Shown: positions 14,894-24,521, counted from the first letter of the stretch. The stretch is 32,291 nucleotides of DNA from Bacteroidetes bacterium ADurb.Bin012 (GCA_002071415.1 MWFC01000027.1:1-32291), one strand, 5' to 3'. A program made the numbers and translations. Notes: generated by a model not told the origin, from the letters alone.

Positions 14894-16549
14894 ATGTTAC
14901 CAACGATAGATCCTACAACAACCAAAAGCTGGAAAAAATTAAGTAATTATTTCACGAGCATCGGCAAGCAAAGTCTGAATCAATTATTCGAAAGTGATAA
15001 CAACAGAGCACAAAAATTTTCTCTTCAATGGCAGAACTTGTTCGTTGATTATTCGAAAACGCATATCGACGAACAAACTATGCGATTGCTTATAGAACTT
15101 GCCAGGGAGTGCCATCTCGCCGAAGCCATAGAGCAAATGTTTAGAGGGGAAAAAATCAATCAAACGCAAAAAAGAGCTGTTTTACATTTTGCTTTACGCA
15201 ACCTTGGCGATGATCCAGTTTTTCTTGACGGCAGGGATGTAATGCCAGAAATACGAACCGTACGTAATCAGATGAAAATTTTTAGCACTCAGGTAAGAAA
15301 TGGTGATTGGAAAGGATATACCGGTAAGCCCATACGGAATATCGTCAATATTGGAATTGGTGGTAGCGATCTTGGCCCGGCTATGGTTTGCAGAGGGTTG
15401 CAGTTTTATGGTCACGAAAGATTAAGGGTATTTTTCGTATCGAACGTTGACGGAGGTCATATTTATGAAACTCTTCGCCATTTGAATGCCGAAGAGACTT
15501 TATTTCTTATCGTTTCGAAGTCGTTTACGACTCAGGAGACACTGGCTAATGCAAAAACTGCCCGACAATGGTTCATTAATCAGGGCGGTAAAGCGGAAGA
15601 CATCAGCAAACATTTTGTGGCTATCTCAACAAATACCCCGGCGGCAATGGAATTTGGGATCGATCCTGAAAACATATTTCATTTCTGGGATTATGTAGGC
15701 GGTCGATTTTCATTGTGGTCAGCCGTAGGGTTGAGCATTGCATTGCAAATTGGTTATGAAAGTTACGAAGAACTATTAAAAGGTGCTGAAGCTATGGATC
15801 ATCACTTCAGAGAAACTCCCTTCGAAAACAATCTCCCAATATTGCTGGCTCTTTTGAGCATTTGGTACACCAACTTCTTCGATTGTGCCACAGAAGCCAT
15901 TTTGCCTTACGACCAGTATCTCGAAAGATTTCCTGCTTATTTGCAACAAACCATTATGGAAAGTAATGGCAAGTCGATCGACCGCAGCGGATTGCCTGTT
16001 TCCTACAAAACAAGTCCGGTAATTTGGGGTGAGCCTGGTACAAATGGTCAACATTCGTTCTATCAACTCATTCATCAGGGAACTCAAATGATTCCTTGTA
16101 TTTTTATGGCTGCCGCCAAACCTTTAACTCCATTAAGTGAACATCATCAGCTTTTGTTATCAAATTTCTTTGCTCAGCCCGAAGCTTTGATGAAGGGCAA
16201 GACAGCCGAAGAAGTGAGAGCTGAAATGTTGTCGAAAGGTTTTAATGAAGAAGAAATTAATAAATTACTTCCATTCCGCGTTTTTAGAGGAAATATTCCT
16301 TCGATAAGCTTGCTTTATCAGCAACTTACGCCTTATAATCTCGGAGCCATTACAGCTCTTTTCGAGCATAGAACTTTCGTACAGGGCATCATTTGGAATA
16401 TCTTCAGTTTCGACCAGTGGGGTGTTGAACTCGGGAAAAGCCTTGCCAACAATATCATTCCCGAACTGGCCCACGATGATCCCATTCAAACACATGATGG
16501 TTCTACTCGCCAATTGATTCACAAGGTGAAACAAATGAGAAAATCCTAA
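14894..16549 (+). CDS. pgi: Glucose-6-phosphate isomerase
   Basis: A 551-residue cytoplasmic enzyme interconverting glucose-6-phosphate and fructose-6-phosphate in glycolysis and gluconeogenesis. Family signatures are present: IGIGGSDLGPAMV, then the sugar-phosphate-binding FLIVSKSFTTQET, then the PGI signature regions DQYLERFPAYLQQ and ESNGKS, then GEPGTNGQHSFYQLIHQG with the catalytic-region Glu and His. The C-terminal GVELGK segment is also present. Length matches the long bacterial form. ATG 14894 gives the expected N-terminus; an in-frame TTG at 14846 lies inside the promoter and is rejected. It is transcribed alone, with ftsX beginning 55 bases later behind its own promoter. Confidence 0.97.
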   Translation: MLPTIDPTTTKSWKKLSNYFTSIGKQSLNQLFESDNNRAQKFSLQWQNLFVDYSKTHIDEQTMRLLIELARECHLAEAIEQMFRGEKINQTQKRAVLHFALRNLGDDPVFLDGRDVMPEIRTVRNQMKIFSTQVRNGDWKGYTGKPIRNIVNIGIGGSDLGPAMVCRGLQFYGHERLRVFFVSNVDGGHIYETLRHLNAEETLFLIVSKSFTTQETLANAKTARQWFINQGGKAEDISKHFVAISTNTPAAMEFGIDPENIFHFWDYVGGRFSLWSAVGLSIALQIGYESYEELLKGAEAMDHHFRETPFENNLPILLALLSIWYTNFFDCATEAILPYDQYLERFPAYLQQTIMESNGKSIDRSGLPVSYKTSPVIWGEPGTNGQHSFYQLIHQGTQMIPCIFMAAAKPLTPLSEHHQLLLSNFFAQPEALMKGKTAEEVRAEMLSKGFNEEEINKLLPFRVFRGNIPSISLLYQQLTPYNLGAITALFEHRTFVQGIIWNIFSFDQWGVELGKSLANNIIPELAHDDPIQTHDGSTRQLIHKVKQMRKS

Positions 16550-16573
16550 TCCTTTTCTAAAGGCTTTAATTCC

Positions 16574-16581
16574 TAAATTTG
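16574..16581 (+). promoter_or_regulatory. -7 promoter element for the ftsX operon
   Basis: TAAATTTG matches TAnnTTTG, 23 bases before the ftsX TTG start, so the leader would be only about 17 bases. Confidence 0.5.
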
Positions 16582-16604
16582 CAGAATCTTTAAACATTAT
16601 TTCT

Positions 16605-17480
16605 TTGTCGCAGGAAGAAACACTTACACGCAAACGCTTACGCTCAGCATATATTACTACCATCGTGAGTCTAACACTGGTACTTTTCATGCTTGGGCTT
16701 TGGGGAGTGATTGGGCTTCATGCACACAAAATATCGAGGTATGTAAAAGAGAATCTTGGTTTAACCATTTATTTCCAGAAGAATGCACGTGAAACTGAAA
16801 TTCTGCGTTTAAAAAAAAGCTTGGATACCACGAGGTGGGTTACCTCGACACATTATATATCGCCTGAAGAAGCCGAGCAAATACTAAAAAAGGAACTTGG
16901 AGAGGATTTTATTGGTTTCCTCGGCTATAACCCCCTCTTGCCTTGCCTGCAAATAAGATTAAATGCGGATTATACCCATCCCGATTCCATCCAATATATC
17001 GAAAAGCACCTTAAGCAAAATCCTAAAGTGGCCCAAATCGAATATCAAAGAGACCTCATCAACAGTGTAAATAAAAATCTGAATATCATCAGTATCATTA
17101 TTGCCGTTCTATCGTTTTTGATGTTTCTCATTTCAATTGGTTTGATCAATAATACCATAAAACTTTCAGTCTATTCTAAACGCTTTATCATTAGAAGTAT
17201 GATGCTGGTGGGAGCCACTCGCGGTTTCATAAGAGCTCCATTTGTTAAAAAGGGTTTGTGGCATGGTATACTCAGTGCGATTTTTGCTATCATCTTGCTT
17301 TCAATTTTGCTCTATGCTGCTTATTTGAAAATTCCCGAACTTAAAACATTGGCCGACTTTCATATTCTAATGATAATTGCTGGAGCTATGATAGTTACCA
17401 GCGCATTGATCTCGGTAATTTCGAATTATATCGCCGTTACGCGTTTCCTCAATATGAATATTGACAAGCTGTATATGTAA
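16605..17480 (+). CDS. ftsX: Cell division protein FtsX
   Basis: A 291-residue inner-membrane permease-like partner of FtsE, which controls septal peptidoglycan hydrolysis. Four membrane segments lie at about 16-38, 160-183, 215-240 and 252-275. The large periplasmic loop (about 45-155) contains YISPEEAEQILKKELGEDF, typical of the family. The cytoplasmic loop has IRSMMLVGATRGFIRAPF. The reading frame has no ATG near the family start; TTG at 16605 gives the expected N-terminus with MSQEE-RKRLRSAYIT, so a TTG start is inferred. ftsE is not adjacent. It heads a cluster with DUF3098, uppP and truB that is typical for Bacteroidetes. Confidence 0.93.
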   Translation: MSQEETLTRKRLRSAYITTIVSLTLVLFMLGLWGVIGLHAHKISRYVKENLGLTIYFQKNARETEILRLKKSLDTTRWVTSTHYISPEEAEQILKKELGEDFIGFLGYNPLLPCLQIRLNADYTHPDSIQYIEKHLKQNPKVAQIEYQRDLINSVNKNLNIISIIIAVLSFLMFLISIGLINNTIKLSVYSKRFIIRSMMLVGATRGFIRAPFVKKGLWHGILSAIFAIILLSILLYAAYLKIPELKTLADFHILMIIAGAMIVTSALISVISNYIAVTRFLNMNIDKLYM

Positions 17481-17493
17481 TAACTTTTCTCTT

Positions 17494-17781
17494 ATGGAAA
17501 AAAAAACGATAGTTACCTCTAAAAAAGCAAAAGAAGAAGAAAAACCTCAAGCCGGATTTGCTTTTGAACGTCAGAACTATATTCTGATGGTTATTGGCAT
17601 AGTCGTTCTCATCATTGGCTTTTTATTGATGATAGGCGGAGGAAGTGATGACCCTCAAGTATTTAATTACGATTTATTCAATTTCAGGCGACTTACACTT
17701 TCACCCATCTTGATTATTGCTGGATTCATCATCGAAATCTTTGCCATCATGTGGAACCCTGGGAAAAAAGTTAAAAAATGA
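17494..17781 (+). CDS. DUF3098 family small membrane protein
   Basis: A 95-residue protein with a charged N-terminus (Lys/Glu-rich to about residue 28) and two membrane helices at about 32-51 and 68-88, separated by a [20 protein letters not shown] segment that is typical of DUF3098. The end is basic (GKKVKK), consistent with a cytoplasmic C-terminus. In Bacteroidetes this gene commonly sits between ftsX and uppP, as here, which suggests an envelope or division role; the exact function is not known. ATG 17494 is chosen 13 bases after the ftsX stop. The stop codon overlaps the uppP start in an ATGA arrangement, suggesting translational coupling. Confidence 0.88.
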   Translation: MEKKTIVTSKKAKEEEKPQAGFAFERQNYILMVIGIVVLIIGFLLMIGGGSDDPQVFNYDLFNFRRLTLSPILIIAGFIIEIFAIMWNPGKKVKK

Positions 17782-18566
17782 CCTGGCTACAAGCTCTAAT
17801 TATCGCTATTGTAGAAGGCATTACCGAATTTTTACCCATCAGTTCCACTGGCCACATGATTATCACCGAGGCCGTCTTGGGCATTGAACCCAGTGAGTTT
17901 TCGAAGACTTTTATCGTCAACATACAATTTGGAGCCATACTGTCGGTAATTGTTCTGTATTGGAAGAATTTTTTCGCTTCACTTGATTTTTACTACAAGT
18001 TATTTGTGGCTTTTTTACCTGCTGCGGTAGTTGGATATCTGGCTGGCGACCTCATCGACCGCATGCTGGGAAGTGTATTGGTAGTGGCTATCTCATTGGT
18101 TGTTGGAGGAATCGTGCTTTTATTCATTGAAGAATGGTTCAAAAATACTGCCGAGAAGGGAAAAAATGATGTTACCTATTCTTCGGCCCTGAAAATCGGA
18201 TTCTTCCAGTGTATAGCCATGATTCCTGGAATATCGCGTTCAGCAGCTACTATCATTGGAGGAATGACCCAGAAACTGAACCGAAAAGCCGCAGCCGAAT
18301 TTTCATTCTTTCTGGCTGTTCCTACTATGTTTGCAGCTTCGGCTTATAAACTCATCGAAAATTACAAGTCAATCAACATTCACAATATTCCTATACTTGT
18401 TTTTGGGAACGTAATAGCCTTCATTATTGCTCTTCTGGCCATACGAACCTTTATCAACTACCTCACGCGTCATGGTTTCAAACTCTTTGGATGGTACCGC
18501 ATCTTTTTAGGCGGTCTTATTCTTGTCCTTATGGCCTTGGGCATCAATCTCAATATCATCGGATGA
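17778..18566 (+). CDS. uppP: Undecaprenyl-diphosphatase UppP/BacA
   Basis: A 262-residue polytopic inner-membrane enzyme that removes a phosphate from undecaprenyl diphosphate to recycle the lipid carrier for peptidoglycan and surface polysaccharides. The two signature regions are present: [14 protein letters not shown] near the N-terminus (Glu13, Glu17, His26), and [14 protein letters not shown] in the middle, with the catalytic Arg. About eight hydrophobic segments are visible. The start overlaps the stop of the DUF3098 gene (ATGA), and its own stop overlaps the truB start in the same way, indicating a tight operon. Confidence 0.96.
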   Translation: MTWLQALIIAIVEGITEFLPISSTGHMIITEAVLGIEPSEFSKTFIVNIQFGAILSVIVLYWKNFFASLDFYYKLFVAFLPAAVVGYLAGDLIDRMLGSVLVVAISLVVGGIVLLFIEEWFKNTAEKGKNDVTYSSALKIGFFQCIAMIPGISRSAATIIGGMTQKLNRKAAAEFSFFLAVPTMFAASAYKLIENYKSINIHNIPILVFGNVIAFIIALLAIRTFINYLTRHGFKLFGWYRIFLGGLILVLMALGINLNIIG

Positions 18567-19255
18567 TTCGAATGGAAGAAGACAACATACTCCTTTTCGA
18601 TAAACCTTACGGATGGACTTCGTTCGATGTTGTAAACAGTGTGCGTTACACCCTCAAAAAATTTACGGGAAAGAAACATCTGAGAGTTGGACATGCTGGC
18701 ACTCTCGACCCTTTGGCCACTGGGCTGCTGATAATATGCTCTGGAAAAGAAACCAAGAATATTGAAAAATATCAAGCACTCGAAAAAGAATATACAGGCA
18801 CCTTTCATCTTGGAGCTACTACTCCTACTTTCGATCTCGAATCGGAACCCGGAAATTTCAAAGATATCTCCTTTCTTAAACCTTTACATATACACGAAGC
18901 GGCTTTACGGTTTACCGGTGAGCAACAACAAATACCGCCTTTATTTTCAGCCATTAAAATCGAAGGAAAACGAGCCTATCAATACGCTCGAGAACAGGAA
19001 GAAATCAACCTTGACCACAAAACCATCATTATTTATCAATTCGAGATTATTCGTACAGAATTTCCCGAAGTCGACTTCAGGATCGTTTGTAGTAAAGGAA
19101 CCTATATACGTGCTATAGCACGCGATTTTGGCGAATATTTGGGATGTGGAGCCTATCTGAAAAGTCTGCGCCGTACCCGAATCGGAAATTTCGATGTAAA
19201 AGATGCCTTCGATATCGAAACCTTCAAATCATCGCTCTACCATAAGTTAGAATAA
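18563..19255 (+). CDS. truB: tRNA pseudouridine(55) synthase TruB
   Basis: A 230-residue cytoplasmic enzyme that makes pseudouridine 55 in the T-arm of tRNAs. The catalytic motif is [14 protein letters not shown] with Asp49 as the nucleophile, preceded by [13 protein letters not shown]. Further family elements are [20 protein letters not shown] and [16 protein letters not shown]. The chosen ATG at 18563 overlaps the uppP stop (ATGA); an alternative ATG three codons later, at 18572, is also reasonable. The length is typical for a TruB without a long C-terminal PUA extension. Confidence 0.96.
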   Translation: MIRMEEDNILLFDKPYGWTSFDVVNSVRYTLKKFTGKKHLRVGHAGTLDPLATGLLIICSGKETKNIEKYQALEKEYTGTFHLGATTPTFDLESEPGNFKDISFLKPLHIHEAALRFTGEQQQIPPLFSAIKIEGKRAYQYAREQEEINLDHKTIIIYQFEIIRTEFPEVDFRIVCSKGTYIRAIARDFGEYLGCGAYLKSLRRTRIGNFDVKDAFDIETFKSSLYHKLE

Positions 19256-19305
19256 GTCTATCGATGATTGAGTCTTGCACTTCGGCCTAAACTACTGGAA
19301 TTTTT

Positions 19306-19313
19306 TAAATTTG
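19306..19313 (+). promoter_or_regulatory. -7 promoter element for gldG
   Basis: TAAATTTG matches TAnnTTTG, 18 bases before ATG 19331. This supports gldG being a separate transcript from truB and argues against the longer N-terminus beginning at 19268. Confidence 0.5.
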
Positions 19314-19330
19314 CCATTCGTTTTTGTTTT

Positions 19331-21091
19331 ATGAACGCTCCACCTAAAGACAATACAACCAGCAGTTCGAGAAAGAAAATTGCACGGCAGGCAATTTCGA
19401 AGCTCTTAGTGGGAATTCTCATCGTTATCCTTGTCAACATCATTGGTTCTTATTCATTTACGCGCTTCGATCTAACTTCGGAAAAACGTTACACACTTTC
19501 CGAATCTACTAAAAAGCTTATAAAAGAAGTAGATGATTACGTTTATTTTAGAATTTATCTGGAAGGCGATTTTCCAGCTGGATTCAAGCGATTGAGAAAC
19601 GAAACTCGTGAGATGCTCGATGAAATGAGGGCTTATAACAAATTCATTAATTATGAGTTTATTAATCCTAATGCAAGTAGTAATCCCAAAGACCGGCAAA
19701 ACATATACAGGCAATTGATCGAGAAAGGACTTAATCCTACCGATTTACAAGTTAAAGATAAGGAAGGCGAAAGTCGGCAGATCATTTTCCCAGGTGCCAT
19801 TGCCTCATATCGGGGGAAAGAAACTCCCGTTCAGCTCCTTACGGGTCAAATGGGGGCAAGGCCTGAAGAAATCTTGAATCTCTCGGTCGAAAACCTGGAA
19901 TATAATTTAGCCAATACCATACGAAAACTCATTGTATCCTATAAACCGAAAGTTGCCTTTATCTATGGTCATGGCGAACTCGAAGAGGCTTTTATCTACG
20001 ATATTTCTCAAAGCATGGCCGAATATTACACCGTCGAAAGAATCAAACTCGATGGCCAGATCAATGCGCTTACCGAACACAAAACCGATTCAGGAGGTAT
20101 TTCCATTTTCAATAAATATAAGGCCATCATCATAGCCAAGCCCGACTCTGCATTCACCGAAAAAGACAAGTTTATCATCGATCAATTTTTGATGCGAGGT
20201 GGAAAAATTCTGTGGTTTATAGATGGAGTAAATGCAGAAATGGACAGCCTCCAGAACAAAAGCAGTACTTTGGGCTTGGCACACGACATAAATCTCGAGG
20301 ATATGCTTTTTCGCTATGGAGTACGTATCAATAATGATCTTGTTTTAGATGCCAACTGCCTTCCGATAATGATGGTTACAGGAACTATTGGCAATCAGCC
20401 TCGCTTTAGCTTTGTACCATGGATTTTTTCCCCATTGGCTAATCCAGCTACAAAACATCCCATCGTTAACAACCTAAATCCTATTAAAACACAGTTTATT
20501 AGCAGTATAGATACAATAGCCATCAAGGGAGTTAAAAAAACCATCATGCTTTCGAGCGGGCAATATTCGCGTAAAATTATTGCGCCGATTATCATTGATC
20601 TCAATATAGCCCGTCAAGAACCCGACCTGAAGTTGTTCAATCAACCTTATATTCCTTTGGCCGTGTTTCTCGATGGAAAATTTCCTTCATTATATGAACA
20701 TCGTATCCCAGCTAATATTAGCGATAGCCCCGAAATAGGATTCCTTGCCGAAAGCAAACCAACTCAAATGCTTGTGGTGAGCGATGGAGACGTTATCCGT
20801 AACCAGCTCGAACGTAAAAATGCATATCCCTTACCTTTGGGCTACGACCAAGATACGCGACAAACTTTTGGAAATAAGGAGTTTATTCTGAATACCTTGA
20901 ATTATATGCTCGACGACTCGAAATTGGTTACCATTCGTTCGAGAGAAATAAAAATGCGCCTTCTCGATCCTCTAAAACTGCAAAACGAACGTTTGCGCTG
21001 GCAAACCCTCAATATTGTGTCCCCTGTAGCCTTAGTCCTGCTTTTTGGCCTCATCAAGTATTCCTTGCGGAAACGTCGCTACGCGCATTGA
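19331..21091 (+). CDS. gldG: GldG, gliding-motility-associated ABC transporter subunit
   Basis: A 586-residue membrane-anchored protein of the GldG family. It has an N-terminal membrane helix at about residues 23-43 (LLVGILIVILVNIIGSYSFTR), the family landmark RFDLTSEKRYTLSESTKKL, a large extracytoplasmic domain with VAFIYGHGELEE, and a C-terminal membrane helix ending in a basic KYSLRKRRYAH tail. In gliding Bacteroidetes GldG works with GldA and GldF as an ABC-type complex, and homologues are also found in non-gliders. Here gldF is not adjacent: truB lies upstream and a convergent gene downstream. ATG 19331 is chosen because a promoter element lies between it and the longer frame. Confidence 0.92.
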   Translation: MNAPPKDNTTSSSRKKIARQAISKLLVGILIVILVNIIGSYSFTRFDLTSEKRYTLSESTKKLIKEVDDYVYFRIYLEGDFPAGFKRLRNETREMLDEMRAYNKFINYEFINPNASSNPKDRQNIYRQLIEKGLNPTDLQVKDKEGESRQIIFPGAIASYRGKETPVQLLTGQMGARPEEILNLSVENLEYNLANTIRKLIVSYKPKVAFIYGHGELEEAFIYDISQSMAEYYTVERIKLDGQINALTEHKTDSGGISIFNKYKAIIIAKPDSAFTEKDKFIIDQFLMRGGKILWFIDGVNAEMDSLQNKSSTLGLAHDINLEDMLFRYGVRINNDLVLDANCLPIMMVTGTIGNQPRFSFVPWIFSPLANPATKHPIVNNLNPIKTQFISSIDTIAIKGVKKTIMLSSGQYSRKIIAPIIIDLNIARQEPDLKLFNQPYIPLAVFLDGKFPSLYEHRIPANISDSPEIGFLAESKPTQMLVVSDGDVIRNQLERKNAYPLPLGYDQDTRQTFGNKEFILNTLNYMLDDSKLVTIRSREIKMRLLDPLKLQNERLRWQTLNIVSPVALVLLFGLIKYSLRKRRYAH

Positions 21092-21135
21092 TATCTAATT
21101 CAATATTTTTTTATTCTCCCTCGAAAAGAAAGAAA

Positions 21136-21203
21136 AATTATCGATATAACCTGAATTTCCCAAGGAAAACATCAGGGTTCTTGCCATGAATCGATCGATA
21201 ATT
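21136..21203. terminator. Nested hairpin between convergent genes (bidirectional terminator candidate)
   Basis: A perfect 10-base outer stem, AATTATCGAT (21136-21145) with ATCGATAATT (21194-21203), encloses an inner pairing AACC-TGA with TCAGGGTT and a small TTTCC/GGAAA hairpin. It sits between the ends of gldG and the minus-strand FG-GAP gene. Flanks are A- and T-rich but no long T run is present on either side. Confidence 0.55.
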
Positions 21204-21218
21204 CTTTCAGAATTTATT

Positions 21219-22979
21219 TTATCTTTTCAAAAATTTCAGAGCAGCATGGTTATCTTCAGTTTCTATTCTTAATATATAAATGCCCCGCGCGATGCCCAAC
21301 AAGCTTACGTTCGATTTTCCAAACCCCAAATTGCCATTCTTTATTTCTATGCCATCGACAGAAAAGAGCGACCACTTCCCCTGATTTTGTGAAATCAACT
21401 CGATTCTATCCGCATAGACCCTATAGTCGAAAAACTGTTTCTTCTCTTGGATTGGAGCAATGCCTGTATAGGCAATTGAAAAAGTTTCTTCTGGGGCAAA
21501 TTCTGAAGCCGAATAGGAAGGGTCGATAGTCTGTACGCTCCAGAAATAATCCGCTTCGCGTAGCCCTTGCAAAATCCAGAATGTATCCTGAGTTACATTG
21601 CTGAAACTTGGCAAAAGCATTTGCCCGCTCAGTACATTGCTCGCCGTCGACATGATTTCGGAGCTACCCGGATTAAGCCCTACCCTTACATTATAAAATA
21701 TATTCTTACCATTAGTATTATATGGAGATGGTTTCCATTTCAATATCAACTCATTTCCATTCATCTCCGATGACAAGTCAATAGGAGCGAAGGGGGGCAA
21801 ATTTGGAACGAATCCATTCGAATTCAGGGTATTAGAGTAAAGAACGGTTTCAGGATTCCCGCTGGTAGAAATTCCCATCAACAGGAGGTCGCTATCGCCG
21901 TCATTATCGAAATCGGCCCAACTAGAATAGCTATATGACAAATCTACAAGGTTTTGAGAGGAAGGCCAAAAAGAACCAATTTGATTATTGTAGAACAAGA
22001 CGCTCATCATGGCTCCACAACCGGGCGCCTTGCCCGTTGTGGCAAAATCAGGATATCCATCGCTATTGTAATCGGCAATTGAAATGTTACCCAATGCCAA
22101 ACCCGTAATTCCAACAAACACCTCCTGTAAACTACCATTTCCATCATTTCTGTATATTTTGAAAATTGGAGTCAGCGTCAAGTCATTGCCCATCAGCAAA
22201 ATATCATGGTCTCCGTCCTTGTCGAAATCCATGAACAGTGAGAACCCTGCGCCTACACCTTCTATATTGGTTGGGATCTCAATAAATAGACCCATATCGT
22301 TGCGGAATAGTTTGGTATAATAAGCTCCTCCAATATCTCCACTTAGCAAAAGATCGAAATCGCCATCATTGTCATAATCTCCATAACTAAGCGATGAACT
22401 GATGACTCCAGGAAAACCAAAATCTACTTCTTCGAAGTTATCATTTCCCAAGTTATGATAAATTCGTGTAAATCCTTTGTAAGAAAGCGTATCTCCACTT
22501 AAGAATATATCAAGAAGGCCGTCATTGTCATAATCCACAAAGATGGCCATTCCATTATAAATGCCTTGGAATGTATTGGATGATTGCGAAAAGCTACCAT
22601 TATCGTTTTTATAAAGCAAACTATGAGGCTTTGAGCTGAAATCGCTTCCACAAACCAACAGGTCGTAGTCGCCATCTCTATCATAATCACCAAATCGTAG
22701 CGAGCCATTTTTCAATCCAATTAGGTTGGCATCGATATCAATAAACACACCGGCATTGTTTCTAAAGATTTTTGTTAAAGGTTGGCCAATAGAATTTGCG
22801 CCCATCATTGCCAAGTCGAGATAGCCATCATTGTCTATATCTGCCCAGTCACAACTGCCCTGAGCAACGTTAGGGAGGGTAGTCGAATAGGGAACGAAAT
22901 TCTGTGAATTCACTAAATACGGAACTGAAATTAATATTGCAACGACTAAAAGATCTATCAGGTTTTTTGTTCTTTTCAT
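21219..22979 (-). CDS. Secreted FG-GAP/VCBS repeat protein with T9SS C-terminal sorting domain
   Basis: A 586-residue exported protein. The signal peptide covers about residues 1-25. About seven FG-GAP/VCBS-like repeats follow, each with a DxDxDG calcium-binding loop such as DIDNDGYLDLAMMG, DYDRDGDYDLLVCG, DYDNDGDFDLLLSG and DFDNDGDSDLLLMG, probably forming a beta-propeller. Residues about 390-500 look like a fibronectin type III-type domain. The last 80 or so residues form a type A T9SS sorting domain ending in GIYILRIETEDNHAALKFLKR. The protein is therefore probably exported by the type IX system and anchored at or released from the cell surface. Its substrate or partner is unknown. It converges with gldG. 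Confidence 0.88.
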   Translation of the reverse strand: MKRTKNLIDLLVVAILISVPYLVNSQNFVPYSTTLPNVAQGSCDWADIDNDGYLDLAMMGANSIGQPLTKIFRNNAGVFIDIDANLIGLKNGSLRFGDYDRDGDYDLLVCGSDFSSKPHSLLYKNDNGSFSQSSNTFQGIYNGMAIFVDYDNDGLLDIFLSGDTLSYKGFTRIYHNLGNDNFEEVDFGFPGVISSSLSYGDYDNDGDFDLLLSGDIGGAYYTKLFRNDMGLFIEIPTNIEGVGAGFSLFMDFDKDGDHDILLMGNDLTLTPIFKIYRNDGNGSLQEVFVGITGLALGNISIADYNSDGYPDFATTGKAPGCGAMMSVLFYNNQIGSFWPSSQNLVDLSYSYSSWADFDNDGDSDLLLMGISTSGNPETVLYSNTLNSNGFVPNLPPFAPIDLSSEMNGNELILKWKPSPYNTNGKNIFYNVRVGLNPGSSEIMSTASNVLSGQMLLPSFSNVTQDTFWILQGLREADYFWSVQTIDPSYSASEFAPEETFSIAYTGIAPIQEKKQFFDYRVYADRIELISQNQGKWSLFSVDGIEIKNGNLGFGKSNVSLLGIARGIYILRIETEDNHAALKFLKR

Positions 22980-23318
22980 AAAAATTCTCGATGAAATTTA
23001 ATAAAATTTTAAATCTATAAGTCCAACCGAAGAGGAAACACCCGATAGGGGCAATTTATTGCTATCGCGCATGCAATTTATTATTTTGTTTCGTATGTTA
23101 AATCGATTTACAGACAGATAGTTCGGTAAACAGGGCAGCAGTTTTCTGTTTTCATGGTAATCGTTGAACATGCGGAAGTTGACATAAGTGGTAATGCCCA
23201 TTATTTTTTCATTCGAATCGATCGTATCTGAAAAGTCCATGATAGGTCTCCATTCTTTGTTTTTTATAATAGATTTTTCATGAACCGTCTTCTAAAAAAG
23301 TATTTAAAGAATTTTCGT
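22980..23318. other. 339-base interval between the FG-GAP and thiolase genes
   Basis: No confident gene is visible. A minus-strand frame at 22998-23240 (80 codons) has no feature I can assign with confidence. No strong terminator was seen after the thiolase gene; AT-rich sequence with a short A run follows its stop codon. Confidence 0.4.
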
Positions 23319-24521
23319 TTATACTTTCTCGATAATCGAAGCAATTCCCTGCCCCACACCAATGCACATAGTGCACAAAGCTCTATGAAGATTGTTGTTT
23401 GACATTTGATGTACGGCTGTAGTAATCAGGCGGGCGCCACTCATTCCTAAAGGATGCCCTAAGGATATGGCTCCTCCCTGCGGATTAATCCGGGGATCAT
23501 CTTCCTTTAGCCCTAACAATCGCATGCAGGCAAGCGATTGTGAGGCAAACGCTTCGTTCAGCTCAATAAGGTCGAAGTCCTCGAGAGAAAAATGAAGTTT
23601 GAAAAGGAGTTTTTGCGTAGCTGGTACAGGACCAATTCCCATAATACGAGGAGGAACCCCGGCGGCTTGCACGCCGACGATTCTGGCCATTGGACGCAGC
23701 TTATATTTTTTCAGAGCATTTTCAGAAGCAATCAATAAGGCGGCGGCTCCATCATTCACTCCAGATGAATTGGCTGCCGTAACTGTCCCACCAGGCCTCG
23801 ATACAGGTCTTAAAGTTCCTATTTTTTCTAAGGAAGATAAACGTGGATGTTCGTCCATTGAAAAAACAAAAGGTTCAGATTTAGGCCGAACAATTTCAAC
23901 TGGCGTAATTTCCCTTTCCATAGCTCCACTTTGAATGGCCTGATGTGCCTTAAGCTGACTATGATAAGCAAAAATATCCTGATCTTCCCGGCTAATATGA
24001 TACATTCCCGCTACATTTTCGGCGGTTTCAATCATGGAATCCACCCCATAGAGTTGTTCCATTTTTTTATTGATAAATCTCCAGCCTATAGTAGTATCAT
24101 AAATTTGAACATCTCTCGAAAAGGCTTCCGATGCCTTACCCATGACAAATGGAGCTCTTGACATGCTTTCTACTCCACCAGCTATTATCAAATCGGCATC
24201 TTCCGTTCGTATCATGCGCATGGCCTGTCCTATGGCCTCCATTCCCGAACCGCACAATCTATTGACTGTTACGCCGGGAATTCTTTCGCTCAAGCCTGCC
24301 AGAAGCAAGGCCATTCGCGCCACATTACGATTGTCTTCACCAGCCTGGTTGGCACATCCAAAAATTACATCATCTACCTCTTCCCAGTTCACCGAAGCAT
24401 TTCTCTCCATCAGGGCCTTGATGGGAATCACGGCCAAATCATCGGTTCTAATGGAGGCCAATGTTCCTCCATAGCGTCCTATAGGCGTGCGAATAGCATC
24501 ACAGATGAAAGCTTCTTTCAT
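23319..24521 (-). CDS. Thiolase, 3-oxoadipyl-CoA thiolase (PcaF)-like
   Basis: A 400-residue cytoplasmic thiolase that would cleave a 3-oxoacyl-CoA with CoA to acetyl-CoA and a shortened acyl-CoA. The active-site Cys is in NRLCGSGMEAIGQA (about residue 91). The C-terminal His and Cys lie in ISLGHPLGMSGARL and LCTMCIGVGQG. Beyond general thiolase motifs, the sequence follows PcaF/PaaJ closely, with MKEAFICDAIRTPIGRYGG and ANQAGEDNRNVARMA, then SRAPFVMGKA and TTIGWRFINKKM. ATG 24521 gives the exact family N-terminus; a TTG at 24539 is rejected. It is the last gene of the operon, 14 bases after the aminotransferase. Acetoacetyl-CoA thiolase activity is an alternative. Confidence 0.9.
   Translation of the reverse strand: MKEAFICDAIRTPIGRYGGTLASIRTDDLAVIPIKALMERNASVNWEEVDDVIFGCANQAGEDNRNVARMALLLAGLSERIPGVTVNRLCGSGMEAIGQAMRMIRTEDADLIIAGGVESMSRAPFVMGKASEAFSRDVQIYDTTIGWRFINKKMEQLYGVDSMIETAENVAGMYHISREDQDIFAYHSQLKAHQAIQSGAMEREITPVEIVRPKSEPFVFSMDEHPRLSSLEKIGTLRPVSRPGGTVTAANSSGVNDGAAALLIASENALKKYKLRPMARIVGVQAAGVPPRIMGIGPVPATQKLLFKLHFSLEDFDLIELNEAFASQSLACMRLLGLKEDDPRINPQGGAISLGHPLGMSGARLITTAVHQMSNNNLHRALCTMCIGVGQGIASIIEKV

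Noticed and set aside
19268..19330. Longer GldG N-terminus
   Set aside because: A TAnnTTTG promoter element lies within it, and the residues before Met at 19331 do not resemble the family.
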